Source: CAZQQN01 sp964549595 (GTDB taxonomy: Bacteria; Bacteroidota; Bacteroidia; CAILMK01; CAYYUA01). From it: a stretch of DNA of 64,000 nucleotides. The stretch covers positions 1 through 64,000 of the forward strand of contig CAZJWK010000002.1 of assembly GCA_964549595.1 (NCBI GenBank), in the 5' to 3' direction. A model generated the notes under the pieces. The model searched no databases, was not told the origin of the DNA, and was given only the letters and a program-made list of their open reading frames with translations. This document shows, piece by piece, positions 50,526-58,289 of this stretch. Each line of letters starts with the position of its first letter. Position 1 is the stretch's first letter. A program made the translations under genes and the position numbers.

Positions 50526-50840
50526 TCATTTGGTTTCTTCGTTTATCCAATCCAGGAAAGCCTGGTTGCCCCCTTCTAAGGGTAACGTGACAATACAAGG
50601 GCAATCGTAACTGTGGACTTCCTTTACCTTTTGAATGAGTTCATCGACCAATGTTGCTTTGGTCTTTGCGATGAGCACTACCTCCTTTTCATTCTGGAAA
50701 TCCCCTTCCCACATGAACATGGATTCCATATTTTCCAGCATGTTAACGCAAGCTACGAGTTTTTCTTTAATCAAAACTTTGCCAACTTCCCTGGCCTCTT
50801 CCATGTTTTCAGTGGTAATGTAAACAAAGTAATGTTTCAT
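50526..50840 (-). CDS. cutA: Divalent-cation tolerance protein CutA
   Basis: CutA1 is a small trimeric protein linked to copper tolerance in E. coli and structurally like PII signalling proteins. The 104-residue protein begins MKHYFVYITTENMEEAREVG and contains LVACVNMLENMESMFMWEGD, the KTKATLVDELIQKVKEVHSY segment and CPCIVTLPLEGGNQAFLDWI. The reading frame is open upstream to 50993, but the ATG at 50840 gives the normal size and leaves a 104-base divergent gap to pdxH. Confidence 0.93.
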   Translation of the reverse strand: MKHYFVYITTENMEEAREVGKVLIKEKLVACVNMLENMESMFMWEGDFQNEKEVVLIAKTKATLVDELIQKVKEVHSYDCPCIVTLPLEGGNQAFLDWINEETK

Positions 50841-50921
50841 AATTCGGGATTTTATTTTTTCACTGCAAATATCGGGGATTGGTTTGATTATTATAAATGA
50901 ACAATTCTGTACGACAAGGTT

Positions 50922-50929
50922 TAATTTTG
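50922..50929 (+). promoter_or_regulatory. Possible -7 box for pdxH
   Basis: TAATTTTG fits TAnnTTTG 15 bases before the chosen pdxH ATG at 50945. There is no TTTG at the -33 distance. If real, it rules out the upstream ATG at 50897 as the start. Confidence 0.4.
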
Positions 50930-50944
50930 AGAAAAATTCAAAAT

Positions 50945-51598
50945 ATGGAAAGTGCAAATCAGGATATTGCCGGGCTCCGTAAAGAATATTCAAAAAAGTC
51001 CCTGGATGTTAATCATGTTAAAGAAGATCCTTTTGAACAATTCAGGGAATGGTTTGATGAGGCGCTCAAATCTGAAGTCCCGGAAGCCAATGCCATGACT
51101 TTATCTACGACTGATGAGGGTGGGAGGCCCTCGGGGCGAATCGTCCTATTGAAAGCGGTTGATGAAAAGGGTTTTGTTTTTTATACAAATTTTCAATCCC
51201 GGAAAGGAAAGGAATTGGAAAATAATCCTTATGCCGCAATCACTTTTTTTTGGGTTGAATTAGAGCGGCAAGTGCGGGTTAGGGGAGCCGTAGAAAAAGT
51301 GGATGGTAAGACAGCTGATGAATATTTTAGCTCTCGGCCCATTGGCAGTAAGCAGGGTGCTTGGGTTTCCCCGCAGAGCCAACCTATACCGGGCAAGGAA
51401 ACGCTTTTAGAAAAATTCCGGGAAGTGCAGGAAACTTACCCCGGGGAAGATATTCCTCGGCCTCCTTACTGGGGTGGATTTAGAGTAATACCGGATGAAA
51501 TTGAATTTTGGCAGGGAAGGCCTAATCGCTTACATGACCGTATTTGGTATGGTTTGAGTGAGGAACAGGGTTGGACCTTAAAACGGTTGGCCCCTTAG
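50945..51598 (+). CDS. pdxH: Pyridoxamine 5'-phosphate oxidase
   Basis: PdxH oxidises pyridoxine or pyridoxamine phosphate to pyridoxal 5'-phosphate using FMN. The 217-residue protein from the ATG at 50945 (MESANQDIAGLRKEYSKKSL) has the normal length; an ATG at 50897 would add 16 residues without family support. Motifs include AMTLSTTDEGGRPSGRIVLL, FYTNFQSRKGKELENNPYAA and the C-terminal FWQGRPNRLHDRIWYG, the family signature. It converges on the CPBP protease gene. Confidence 0.96.
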   Translation: MESANQDIAGLRKEYSKKSLDVNHVKEDPFEQFREWFDEALKSEVPEANAMTLSTTDEGGRPSGRIVLLKAVDEKGFVFYTNFQSRKGKELENNPYAAITFFWVELERQVRVRGAVEKVDGKTADEYFSSRPIGSKQGAWVSPQSQPIPGKETLLEKFREVQETYPGEDIPRPPYWGGFRVIPDEIEFWQGRPNRLHDRIWYGLSEEQGWTLKRLAP

Positions 51599-51632
51599 TA
51601 AGAAAGCTCCCCCTTAACCTAATGAAGCTTCT

Positions 51633-52202
51633 CTATTCTATTTCTTCCTTGGTTTGCTCTTGCTCATGTTGATCTTCAGGCGCAGTTGATTCTGTTGTTT
51701 GATGGGTTATCACCCATAAAAGTCCTATGTCAATGATTGCGTGCGCTACAATAGCAGAATAGATACCCGGGAAACGAAATAAGTAACCTAAACCGGCAGC
51801 CACAAACACCATAAAAATCCCATAAATAGTTAAATGCCAATCTCTGATGCTTAAATAGCCATGAAGCAAGACAAATAATATGGCAGTAATCCAGATGCCA
51901 AGTAAAGGCTGAATAGAGGCCCTGAATAATAATTCTTCACCTATTCCCGCGCAAAAAGAAATAAAAATAATATCTATGAACCTGAACTGAAAGGGTTTTA
52001 AAAACTTAATGAAAAAGCGCCTGACTTCTTTTAAAATGTCGGACATTATGATACGCCAGGCAAAGAACGATGCTAAAGTTCCGAATCCCAGCCCTATTAA
52101 AATTTGCTGCCAGATTGGCCAGCCCTTAAAAAAAACATGGAACAATGTTACGGTTAAAAAATGATGATGGATTAAGGCTCCTATTGCGGTAAAAATTACC
52201 AA
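51633..52202 (-). CDS. CPBP family intramembrane metalloprotease
   Basis: A membrane protein of at least 189 residues with about five helices. CPBP (Abi/CAAX-type) motifs are present: EExxxR as GIGEELLFR (Glu89, Glu90, Arg94), FxxxH as FVLLHGY (His114) and IVAHAIIDIG. The C terminus is an acidic Glu/Gln tail. The coordinates use a TTG at 52202; the frame stays open upstream to 52260 with a protein-like PLIIKRQQLNFLAFLS, so the true start may be an ATT at 52244 or 52241. Substrate unknown; relatives process prenylated proteins or bacteriocins. Confidence 0.85.
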   Translation of the reverse strand: MVIFTAIGALIHHHFLTVTLFHVFFKGWPIWQQILIGLGFGTLASFFAWRIIMSDILKEVRRFFIKFLKPFQFRFIDIIFISFCAGIGEELLFRASIQPLLGIWITAILFVLLHGYLSIRDWHLTIYGIFMVFVAAGLGYLFRFPGIYSAIVAHAIIDIGLLWVITHQTTESTAPEDQHEQEQTKEEIE

Positions 52203-52262
52203 AGATAGAAATGCCAGGAAATTTAGCTGTTGTCGTTTAATAATGAGTGGGTTTTGTCCCTA

Positions 52263-52270
52263 CAAAGGTA
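52263..52270 (-). promoter_or_regulatory. Possible -7 box for CPBP protease gene
   Basis: On the minus strand TACCTTTG matches TAnnTTTG. A transcript starting about 7 bases downstream would begin near 52256 and would still include the upstream in-frame ATT codons. No -33 TTTG is seen. Confidence 0.45.
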
Positions 52271-52333
52271 ATGAACTTAACCCTTAAATGTGACTTTTAG
52301 AAATCTTAAGGTGCTATTTTCTCTTATTAATCT

Positions 52334-52341
52334 TAAGTTTG
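52334..52341 (+). promoter_or_regulatory. Possible -7 box for exchanger-like gene
   Basis: TAAGTTTG matches TAnnTTTG, 66 bases before the ATG at 52408. No -33 TTTG is seen at the proper distance. Confidence 0.35.
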
Positions 52342-52407
52342 CTTTTTGTTTTCAAAAAATTAAACCTTTAAATACTTCTACCCTTTAAAAAGGAACCTCG
52401 TTTACTT

Positions 52408-53247
52408 ATGCATGGGATTTTAAGAAATGCAGTCTGGCGATATGACCTACTGGGGTGGTTGATTGTTATAGTTTTTTTTGGGACATCTGCCTACTTCAAT
52501 GACAAAAACATGGCACTAACCTTTATAGGTGCCATAGGGATAATTGGCCTGATGTTTCTGATCGGACTTTCCGTGGAGTTGCTCATTGAATCCATTAAGC
52601 ATTTAAAAGGAATAGGGACCATTACCGGCCTTCTGACTAATTTTCCCGAGGCACTGGTAGTTATAGTGGGCTTGGTGGACAATGATATTCTGTTTGCTAA
52701 TTCTACTCCCTTGGGGTCAAACTTTGCCAATCCTTTGGTCCTGATTTTTGCAGCCTTAATCCTTAGAAATTTAGGGACCATCGCCAAAATTTTTCCTGGC
52801 TATACTTTGATTACGTTGTTTTTTACCCTTTTGGTGGCAAGCACCTTCTTTTTTATCCCGATTGCCTGGTATCCTTATTGGTTAGGCGTCTTATTGATTG
52901 GTACGTTAACGCTCTTTTTCAAAAGGCCTGATGAAATTGATGAGGAAGAAGAGTTCACCGAAAATATCAGTGGTTGGTGGTTTTTTCCATCCACCATAGT
53001 ACTTGTCATGGCCGGTTATTATTTGGATCCTGTGGTGGAATTTGCTTCTGAATCTTCTTCTGCCCCAAAAGGTTTAATTGGTTTTGCTGTATTGTCCATA
53101 TTATCAAGCTGGCCTGAATTCAAGACTATTTTTGCTTTAATAAATCGAAAAAAACAATCTGCCGGTATTCTAAACATTTTGATCAGCAATATTATAAACC
53201 TTTGGCTGGCTGGAGCCGGGGTTGTTTTGTACTGGATTTTCGGATAA
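52408..53247 (+). CDS. Sodium/calcium exchanger family membrane protein
   Basis: A 279-residue integral membrane protein of the Ca2+:cation antiporter type. Two alpha repeats are visible: GLLTNFPEALVVIVGL with STPLGSNFANPLVLIFA (about residues 72-116), and LSSWPEFKTIFALI with GILNILISNIINLWLAG (about 232-270). Each has the conserved Pro-Glu and a Ser/Gly-Asn. A charged cytoplasmic loop (about 172-185, Asp/Glu-rich) joins the halves. Ion specificity is not readable. A bidirectional terminator separates it from gap. Confidence 0.85.
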   Translation: MHGILRNAVWRYDLLGWLIVIVFFGTSAYFNDKNMALTFIGAIGIIGLMFLIGLSVELLIESIKHLKGIGTITGLLTNFPEALVVIVGLVDNDILFANSTPLGSNFANPLVLIFAALILRNLGTIAKIFPGYTLITLFFTLLVASTFFFIPIAWYPYWLGVLLIGTLTLFFKRPDEIDEEEEFTENISGWWFFPSTIVLVMAGYYLDPVVEFASESSSAPKGLIGFAVLSILSSWPEFKTIFALINRKKQSAGILNILISNIINLWLAGAGVVLYWIFG

Positions 53248-53250
53248 AAA

Positions 53251-53275
53251 AAAGGCCGGAATATCCGGCCTTTTT
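53251..53275. terminator. Bidirectional terminator between exchanger gene and gap
   Basis: A perfect 10-base stem, AAAGGCCGGA (53251-53260) with TCCGGCCTTT (53264-53273), 3-base loop, has A before and T after. It can stop transcription of both the exchanger gene (+) and gap (-). Confidence 0.88.
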
Positions 53276-53308
53276 AAATGGAAAATGATTTCAGTTTAAG
53301 AAAATGGG

Positions 53309-54313
53309 TTAGATCACCTGGCCTAATTTATCCAGTAGTTCTGCCGTCCTTTTTGAATAACCACTTTCGTTGTCATACCAACCGATGATTTTTACGGTGT
53401 TGGCGACTTTATCAGTGAGTTTGGAATCGAAAATACAGGAATGGGTATTACCCAAAATATCACTGGAAACCAGTGGATCTTCTGAGTATTCTAAAATGCC
53501 CCTTAAATTGGTCTCAGCGGCTTCCCGGAATGCGTTATTAATAGCCTCAATGCTTAAATCTTTTTCTAATGTACAAGAAAAATCTGTAGTTGAGCCGGCT
53601 ATCACAGGTACCCGGTAAGCCAGTGCGGAAAGTTTCCCTTCAAGATGCGGGAGTACTTTTGTTGTTGCATTGGCAGCACCAGTAGAAGTGGGTATGATGT
53701 TTTGGGCTGCAGCCCTTGCCCTTCTTATATCCTTATGGGGGCCATCCTGTAAACTTTGATCTGCCGTATACGCATGAATGGTAGACATCATGCCTTCCTT
53801 GATACCCCCCACATCATCCAGGATTTTAACCATAGGGGCAAAGCAATTCGTGGTGCAAGAGGCGTTTGATACGATGCTATTGTCATGGGCGATAATGTCG
53901 TCATTGACCCCCTGTACTACAGTAGGAATGTCTTTGCTTTTTGCCGGTGCGGATAATACAACCTTTTGCGCTCCGGCATCTATGTGTTTCTGCGCATCTT
54001 CTTTTTTAAGAAATTTACCGGTAGATTCCAGCACCACATCGACCTCGTAATCTTTCCACGGAAGCTCTGCCGGGTCCTTAATGGCTGTAACCACTACTTC
54101 CTTTCCCGCTATGTTCAAACTGTTTTCCCTGGCTTCTACACTTTTTCCGAATTGCCCCTGGGCAGTATCAAACCTGAGAAGGTGAGCAAGGGTGGCATTG
54201 TCTGTCAGGTCATTAATAGCTACGATTTCAATATTGGGATTTTCCCATAAGTATCTAAAAGTGAGCCTACCGATACGTCCGAAACCATTAATTCCTACTT
54301 TAGTTGTCGCCAT
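53309..54313 (-). CDS. gap: Glyceraldehyde-3-phosphate dehydrogenase, type I
   Basis: The NAD+-dependent glycolytic enzyme, 334 residues. It has the NAD-binding start KVGINGFGRIGRLTFRYLWE, the catalytic Cys153 in SNASCTTNCFAP, and the C-terminal IGWYDNESGYSKRTAELLD. All family landmarks are intact. It is divergent from the tRNA-Glu, with each having its own promoter. Confidence 0.98.
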   Translation of the reverse strand: MATTKVGINGFGRIGRLTFRYLWENPNIEIVAINDLTDNATLAHLLRFDTAQGQFGKSVEARENSLNIAGKEVVVTAIKDPAELPWKDYEVDVVLESTGKFLKKEDAQKHIDAGAQKVVLSAPAKSKDIPTVVQGVNDDIIAHDNSIVSNASCTTNCFAPMVKILDDVGGIKEGMMSTIHAYTADQSLQDGPHKDIRRARAAAQNIIPTSTGAANATTKVLPHLEGKLSALAYRVPVIAGSTTDFSCTLEKDLSIEAINNAFREAAETNLRGILEYSEDPLVSSDILGNTHSCIFDSKLTDKVANTVKIIGWYDNESGYSKRTAELLDKLGQVI

Positions 54314-54344
54314 GGTTGAAATATTTTTGCGTTGTTTATTAGTG

Positions 54345-54352
54345 CAAAGTTA
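54345..54352 (-). promoter_or_regulatory. Possible -7 box for gap
   Basis: On the minus strand TAACTTTG matches TAnnTTTG, 31 bases before the gap ATG. The -33 region lacks TTTG. Confidence 0.5.
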
Positions 54353-54372
54353 ATTAAAAATTGGCTGGGTTT

Positions 54373-54402
54373 TTTGAAAATTAAGAAATCAAATTACCTT
54401 TG
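54373..54402 (+). promoter_or_regulatory. Bacteroidota-type promoter for tRNA-Glu
   Basis: TTTG (54373-54376) and TACCTTTG (54395-54402) are 18 bases apart, followed by CACCC. The tRNA begins 52 bases downstream. Confidence 0.72.
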
Positions 54403-54454
54403 CACCCGTTAATCGGAAGCATTTTTGATTAAAGATTCTTTTGAATTCCCATCT

Positions 54455-54529
54455 GGCCCGTTCGTCTAAAGGTTAGGACGCCAGGTTTTCAACCTGGAAA
54501 TAGGGGTTCAATTCCCCTACGGGCTACCA
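54455..54529 (+). tRNA. tRNA-Glu(TTC)
   Basis: Acceptor strands GGCCCGT (54455-54461) and ACGGGCT (54519-54525) pair, with discriminator A and an encoded CCA ending at 54529. The D arm contains TCTAAAGGTTAGGA, the anticodon stem CCAGG/CCTGG holds the loop TTTTCAA with anticodon TTC, and the T arm contains GGTTCAATTCC. It is a common target site for integrating elements. Confidence 0.95.
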
Positions 54530-54543
54530 TCAATATCATTAAG

Positions 54544-54576
54544 CCCTTGTTTTGCAGCAATTTACAAGGGTTTTTT
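54544..54576 (+). terminator. Terminator of tRNA-Glu
   Basis: CCCTTG (54544-54549) pairs with CAAGGG (54565-54570), followed by six T. It lies 14 bases after the tRNA. Confidence 0.78.
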
Positions 54577-54582
54577 GTTTTT

Positions 54583-54603
54583 AGGGGACGGCATAGGGGA
54601 CGG
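54583..54603. repeat. Direct repeat next to tRNA-Glu
   Basis: AGGGGACGG occurs twice (54583-54591 and 54595-54603), separated by CAT. In view of the integrase remnant nearby, these could be arm-type recombinase sites, but this is inference only. Confidence 0.55.
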
Positions 54604-54845
54604 TTTTTCAAAATTACTACGTTTCTTTAGCCTTACCCTTATTTCGATTCATCTTTCCTGGAAAAATTCGATAACTGCTTTACCCTTACCGGAAACATTA
54701 TCTCCACGTTTTTCTTACCATTCCCTGGAGTTTCCTTAAAAATTATCCTCGGCTAATTGTATAATTAGCACTGGCAGGGATTCTGTAGGCCAACAAGGTG
54801 CAATCCCGCTTTTTTCAGAATTTCAGGAAATTTCTTCAAAAAATT

Positions 54846-54908
54846 AGGTGTGCCACGAGTTTCTTTATTCCATTGGTTACTTCTTGCCCTGATAATCGTG
54901 GCACACCT
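54846..54908. repeat. Perfect 13-base inverted repeat
   Basis: AGGTGTGCCACGA (54846-54858) and TCGTGGCACACCT (54896-54908) are exact inverse complements around a 37-base centre. The arms are GC-richer than their surroundings. It may be an end of a small non-autonomous element or part of the degraded island; no gene explains it. Confidence 0.6.
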
Positions 54909-55210
54909 GAGTAAACTGACCAGCCAAAACTACCACCAAAAGAAAATTTCCAGCCATCCTCGAATTTCGACTGGATTTTGGGGAAACTCCAGTACCATTC
55001 CAAATTTTTGAAAAGCAATAGAATTATTTCATTTGATAGAAAAAAATGGGATTGTTCAAAAAAGTGTGTCATTTGATCCACCCAACCCCCCGAAGGCTTT
55101 AAGCCGAAGGGAGGCTGGACGTGTGTTGCTCTTTATTCGAGGTACTTTTCATACCGCTCTCCAAATTGCTCTTTTTGTTAAAAAATTTTCTGTCCCAATA
55201 TTGTCCCATT

Positions 55211-55405
55211 CTATTTATCCTGAATATGTTCCTTTCCTAATTATGCAATATCAGAAAATCTCAAGCCGGTTTGGCAGGACAAGTAAAAAATATCCCAGGC
55301 CTTCTCAACCCTTTTATGATTGTTTAGGTCTAATTCATAAAGCCTTTGTAGCTCCTCGTTATTCAGGTAGATAACTTCTTTTTCAACATCCCTTGTTTTA
55401 AATTC
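55211..55405 (-). pseudogene. Tyrosine recombinase (integrase) remnant
   Basis: Translation of the minus strand from 55405 gives FKTRDVEKEVIYLNNEELQ, then RLYELDLNNHKRVEKAWDIF and YLSCQTGLRFSDIA, followed by a TAA (55241-55243), LGKEHIQDK and a TAG (55211-55213). This matches the start of the catalytic domain of Bacteroidota tyrosine recombinases: a vYLteeEL segment, a helix ending in DlF, and the TGLRFSDI box with the first catalytic arginine. A stop also lies directly upstream. About 65 codons survive of a gene normally near 400; the HxxR and Tyr boxes are not found. It points toward the tRNA-Glu, the usual arrangement for an integrase at its attachment site. Confidence 0.75.
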
Positions 55406-55421
55406 TTAAAGATACTAAATT

Positions 55422-55832
55422 TTAATCCAAAAAACGTCCTTGTAAATCCGGAGTTGGTACCATGCAAGATTCCCTTTTTCCGAACCACTGATACCGGTAA
55501 CGGGCAATAACGTCATAAAATAAGTCTCTTATGAATGGAGGGATCAATATGAGAGGGAAAATTAATTTTAGGGATCCGCCTAATATTTTGGCAATCTTGA
55601 GTACTGCGGTTGATTTAACAAAAACTTCATCATTGTGAACCAAAATAAGGGAATCAATATTTTGTTGAATGGTTTCTGGAATCACTTCTTTGGCATAATG
55701 GGAATTTAATGGCGCCAATAAAAAGATTCCCCTGGGATCCTGGTTTATGATCCATTGAACGGCTTTATTGCAGAGGTTACAATAACCATCAAAGAAAATA
55801 ACAGGTTGGTTATTTCGTTTTTTTATGTTCAT
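55422..55832 (-). CDS. DCC family thiol-disulfide oxidoreductase-like protein
   Basis: The 136-residue protein belongs to the DCC1-like (DUF393) family. It has VIFFDGYCNLCNKAVQWIIN near the N terminus with the DGxCxxC motif (Asp15, Gly16, Cys18, Cys21), and LVHNDEVFVKSTAVLKIAKI and RDLFYDVIARYRYQWFGKRE further on. The motif suggests a thioredoxin-like redox role, not proven for the family. No signal peptide is visible. Its stop abuts the integrase remnant region. Confidence 0.88.
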   Translation of the reverse strand: MNIKKRNNQPVIFFDGYCNLCNKAVQWIINQDPRGIFLLAPLNSHYAKEVIPETIQQNIDSLILVHNDEVFVKSTAVLKIAKILGGSLKLIFPLILIPPFIRDLFYDVIARYRYQWFGKRESCMVPTPDLQGRFLD

Positions 55833-55927
55833 AAAAACTTTGATTAATCAAATTTGTTTATCTAAAGTCATTCAGTTTTAGGCAACGGATCCAAAAAGCC
55901 TTTGACCACGTAAAATGAAATTACCCC

Positions 55928-58273
55928 ATGATTAAAAACCTGATCTTTTCCCTGATTTTAATGGGCTCCTTTTGTCCTTCCAATGCCCAACAAACTTATA
56001 CATTAAGTGGTTACATCAAGGATAAAGAGACCGGTGAAAACCTGAGTGATGCGAATATAAAGATTAAAAGTAGTGGGGAGGGTACCGTAAGTAACGATTA
56101 CGGGTTTTATTCTATTAGCCTTCCAAAAGGGGATTATGAAGTATTATATTCTTATGTTGGTTATTCAGTGGAGAAGAAAACCATTACCCTCAATGAGGAT
56201 AAGCGGTTGAATATTTCATTAGCCCCCAAAGCCATAAGTGGTGAAACCGTTGAAATAAAAGGTGAAAAACCGGATGCTAATGTTGAAAATGTAGAGATAG
56301 GTTCTGAATCTTTAGAGATCGAAAAGGTTGAGAAAATGCCCGCTTTAATGGGGGAAGTGGATATTTTGAAAACCCTTCAGCTTTTGCCGGGTGTTCAATC
56401 AGCCGGAGAAGGCAGTTCAGGATTTCGTGTCAGAGGCGGTGGCCCCAATCAAAACCTGGTATTGCTGGATGAAGCAGTGGTTTACAATACCGGTCATTTG
56501 TTTGGTTTCTTTTCAGTGTTTAATTCGGACGCCATCAATAATACCAAGCTTTTAAAAGGGGGAATACCCGCTAAATATGGTGGCCGGCTTTCTTCAGTGG
56601 TGGATGTTTCAATGAAGGAGGGTAACACCAAGGAATTCAAAGCAGAAGGGGGCGTAGGATTAATATCTTCTAAACTCACTATGGAGGGTCCTATTGATGA
56701 AGGGAATGGTTCTTTCATGGTTTCCGGTAGGCGAACGTATATTGATGTGTTAACCAAGCCTTTTATTCGGGGAACTGAGTTTGAAGGAAATTCCTACTAT
56801 TTCTATGATTTGAATGCAAAAGCCAATTACCGTTTTTCGGATAAAGACCGGGTATTTCTAAGCGGCTATTTTGGCAGGGACGTTTTCGAATTCAATAGCA
56901 GTTCCAGCGATTTTGGGGTTAATATGCCCTGGGGTAATGCCACGGCTACCCTTCGGTGGAATCATCTTTTTAGTGATAAATTATTTATGAATGCTTCTGC
57001 TGTCTATAATGAATACGATTTTGAGATAGGATTAAACCAGGAAAACTGGGATTTTAGTTTGTTTTCGGGGATTAAGGATTGGAATTTTAAAACGGATTTT
57101 ACCTGGTATCCGGGCCCTAAACACACTGTAAAATTCGGATCTAATTATACTTATCATACTTTTATACCAAGTACGGCATCCGGTGAGTCCAGTGAAGGGG
57201 TTGAAATCCAGACAGACCAGGTAAAAAGGAAATTTGCCCATGAGGGGGCTTTATATATACAGGACGAATTCGAACTATCCGAAAAATGGCGGCTAAATGG
57301 AGGGTTGAGGTTTTCTGTTTTTCACCAGGTTGGTCCTTACAGATATTACAAAGATGGCGAGCTGATTAAAAAATATTCGGATGGGGAAGGGGTTAAAACG
57401 TACACAGGTTTTGAACCGAGAATTAAAGCTCGCTACAAGATTAATGAGAAATCTTCCTTAAAAGCCTCATTTTCCCGGACTAAGCAATACATTCATTTGG
57501 TCTCGAATTCAGGAACCACGTTACCTACTGATGTTTGGGTACCCAGCACCAAAAATGTAAAGCCGGAAAAAGCCAATCAATATTCAGGCGGGTATTTCCG
57601 TAATTTTAATGATAACATGTTCGAAACTTCCCTCCAGGTTTATTACAGGAAAATGGACAACCAAATAGAATATGGCAATGGCTATCAACCTGAGTTAGGC
57701 CGCCAGTTGGAAAGGGATTTCGTTTATGGGTTAGGAGAATCATTCGGGGCTGAACTCTATGTGAAGAAACGGAAAGGGGATTTTACCGGATGGATTAGTT
57801 ACACCTTGTCTAAAACCACCCGCTTTTTTGAGGATTTAAGGACTGAAGTTTTCCCTTCCCAATACGACCGCAGGCATGATTTATCAGTGGTCGGTAATTA
57901 TGAAATCGGTGACAGATGGACCATAAGCACCACCTTTGTTTACGGTACCGGTCAGGCTACCACTATTCCTATCAGGCGAACATTAATCGAAGGCAGTGTA
58001 CATAATTTCTATGGTAAAAGAAATAATTATCGCCTGGAACCTTATCACCGGCTTGATCTATCTGTCACTTTAGGGCCCAAAAACCCTGAAGAGAAAAAAT
58101 TTCACTCATCTTGGGTTTTTTCCGTTTACAATGTTTACAATAAGAAGAATCCTTTTTTTCTATACTTTGAAAATGAAGGAAACTTGCTGGCTGGTTCATT
58201 GAATACCCAGGCCAAGAAAGTCTCTTTGTTCCCTATATTGCCATCGATAAGGTGGAATTTCAAATTCAATTAA
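55928..58273 (+). CDS. TonB-dependent receptor with carboxypeptidase-like domain
   Basis: An outer-membrane active-transport channel of 781 residues. It has a signal peptide (1-20, LIFSLILMGSFCPSNA), a CarboxypepD_reg-like domain (about 23-100, LSGYIKDKETGENLSDANIK), a plug domain (about 130-240, LQLLPGVQSAGEGSSGFRVR and IPAKYGGRLSSVVDVSMKEG), and a beta barrel to the C-terminal aromatic WNFKFN. The substrate is unknown. The next gene, a DUF4249 lipoprotein 16 bases downstream, is the usual partner in this phylum. Confidence 0.92.
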   Translation: MIKNLIFSLILMGSFCPSNAQQTYTLSGYIKDKETGENLSDANIKIKSSGEGTVSNDYGFYSISLPKGDYEVLYSYVGYSVEKKTITLNEDKRLNISLAPKAISGETVEIKGEKPDANVENVEIGSESLEIEKVEKMPALMGEVDILKTLQLLPGVQSAGEGSSGFRVRGGGPNQNLVLLDEAVVYNTGHLFGFFSVFNSDAINNTKLLKGGIPAKYGGRLSSVVDVSMKEGNTKEFKAEGGVGLISSKLTMEGPIDEGNGSFMVSGRRTYIDVLTKPFIRGTEFEGNSYYFYDLNAKANYRFSDKDRVFLSGYFGRDVFEFNSSSSDFGVNMPWGNATATLRWNHLFSDKLFMNASAVYNEYDFEIGLNQENWDFSLFSGIKDWNFKTDFTWYPGPKHTVKFGSNYTYHTFIPSTASGESSEGVEIQTDQVKRKFAHEGALYIQDEFELSEKWRLNGGLRFSVFHQVGPYRYYKDGELIKKYSDGEGVKTYTGFEPRIKARYKINEKSSLKASFSRTKQYIHLVSNSGTTLPTDVWVPSTKNVKPEKANQYSGGYFRNFNDNMFETSLQVYYRKMDNQIEYGNGYQPELGRQLERDFVYGLGESFGAELYVKKRKGDFTGWISYTLSKTTRFFEDLRTEVFPSQYDRRHDLSVVGNYEIGDRWTISTTFVYGTGQATTIPIRRTLIEGSVHNFYGKRNNYRLEPYHRLDLSVTLGPKNPEEKKFHSSWVFSVYNVYNKKNPFFLYFENEGNLLAGSLNTQAKKVSLFPILPSIRWNFKFN

Positions 58274-58289
58274 AAGACTGCCCTGTGCT

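Larger units (their letters stand above)
54530..55421. other. Gene-poor region downstream of tRNA-Glu, likely element scar
   Basis: About 890 bases with no intact gene. In order it holds the tRNA terminator (54544-54576), a 9-base direct repeat (54583-54603), a perfect 13-base inverted repeat (54846-54908), a GGCTTTAAGCC palindrome flanked by CCGAAGG direct repeats (about 55090-55111), and a degenerate integrase fragment on the minus strand (55211-55405). Short open frames here (54836-55081 minus, 55033-55374 plus) resemble no family known to me. Confidence 0.7.

Noticed and set aside
50841..50993. Longer CutA with 51 extra residues
   Set aside because: The extension overlaps the divergent pdxH region and makes the protein far longer than the family.
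54836..55081. An 81-codon frame on the minus strand in the scar
   Set aside because: It includes the 13-base inverted repeat, resembles no known family and is not supported by a start signal.
55033..55374. A 113-codon frame on the plus strand in the tRNA-Glu scar
   Set aside because: It resembles no known family and runs antisense to the integrase remnant; the minus strand has real protein similarity there.
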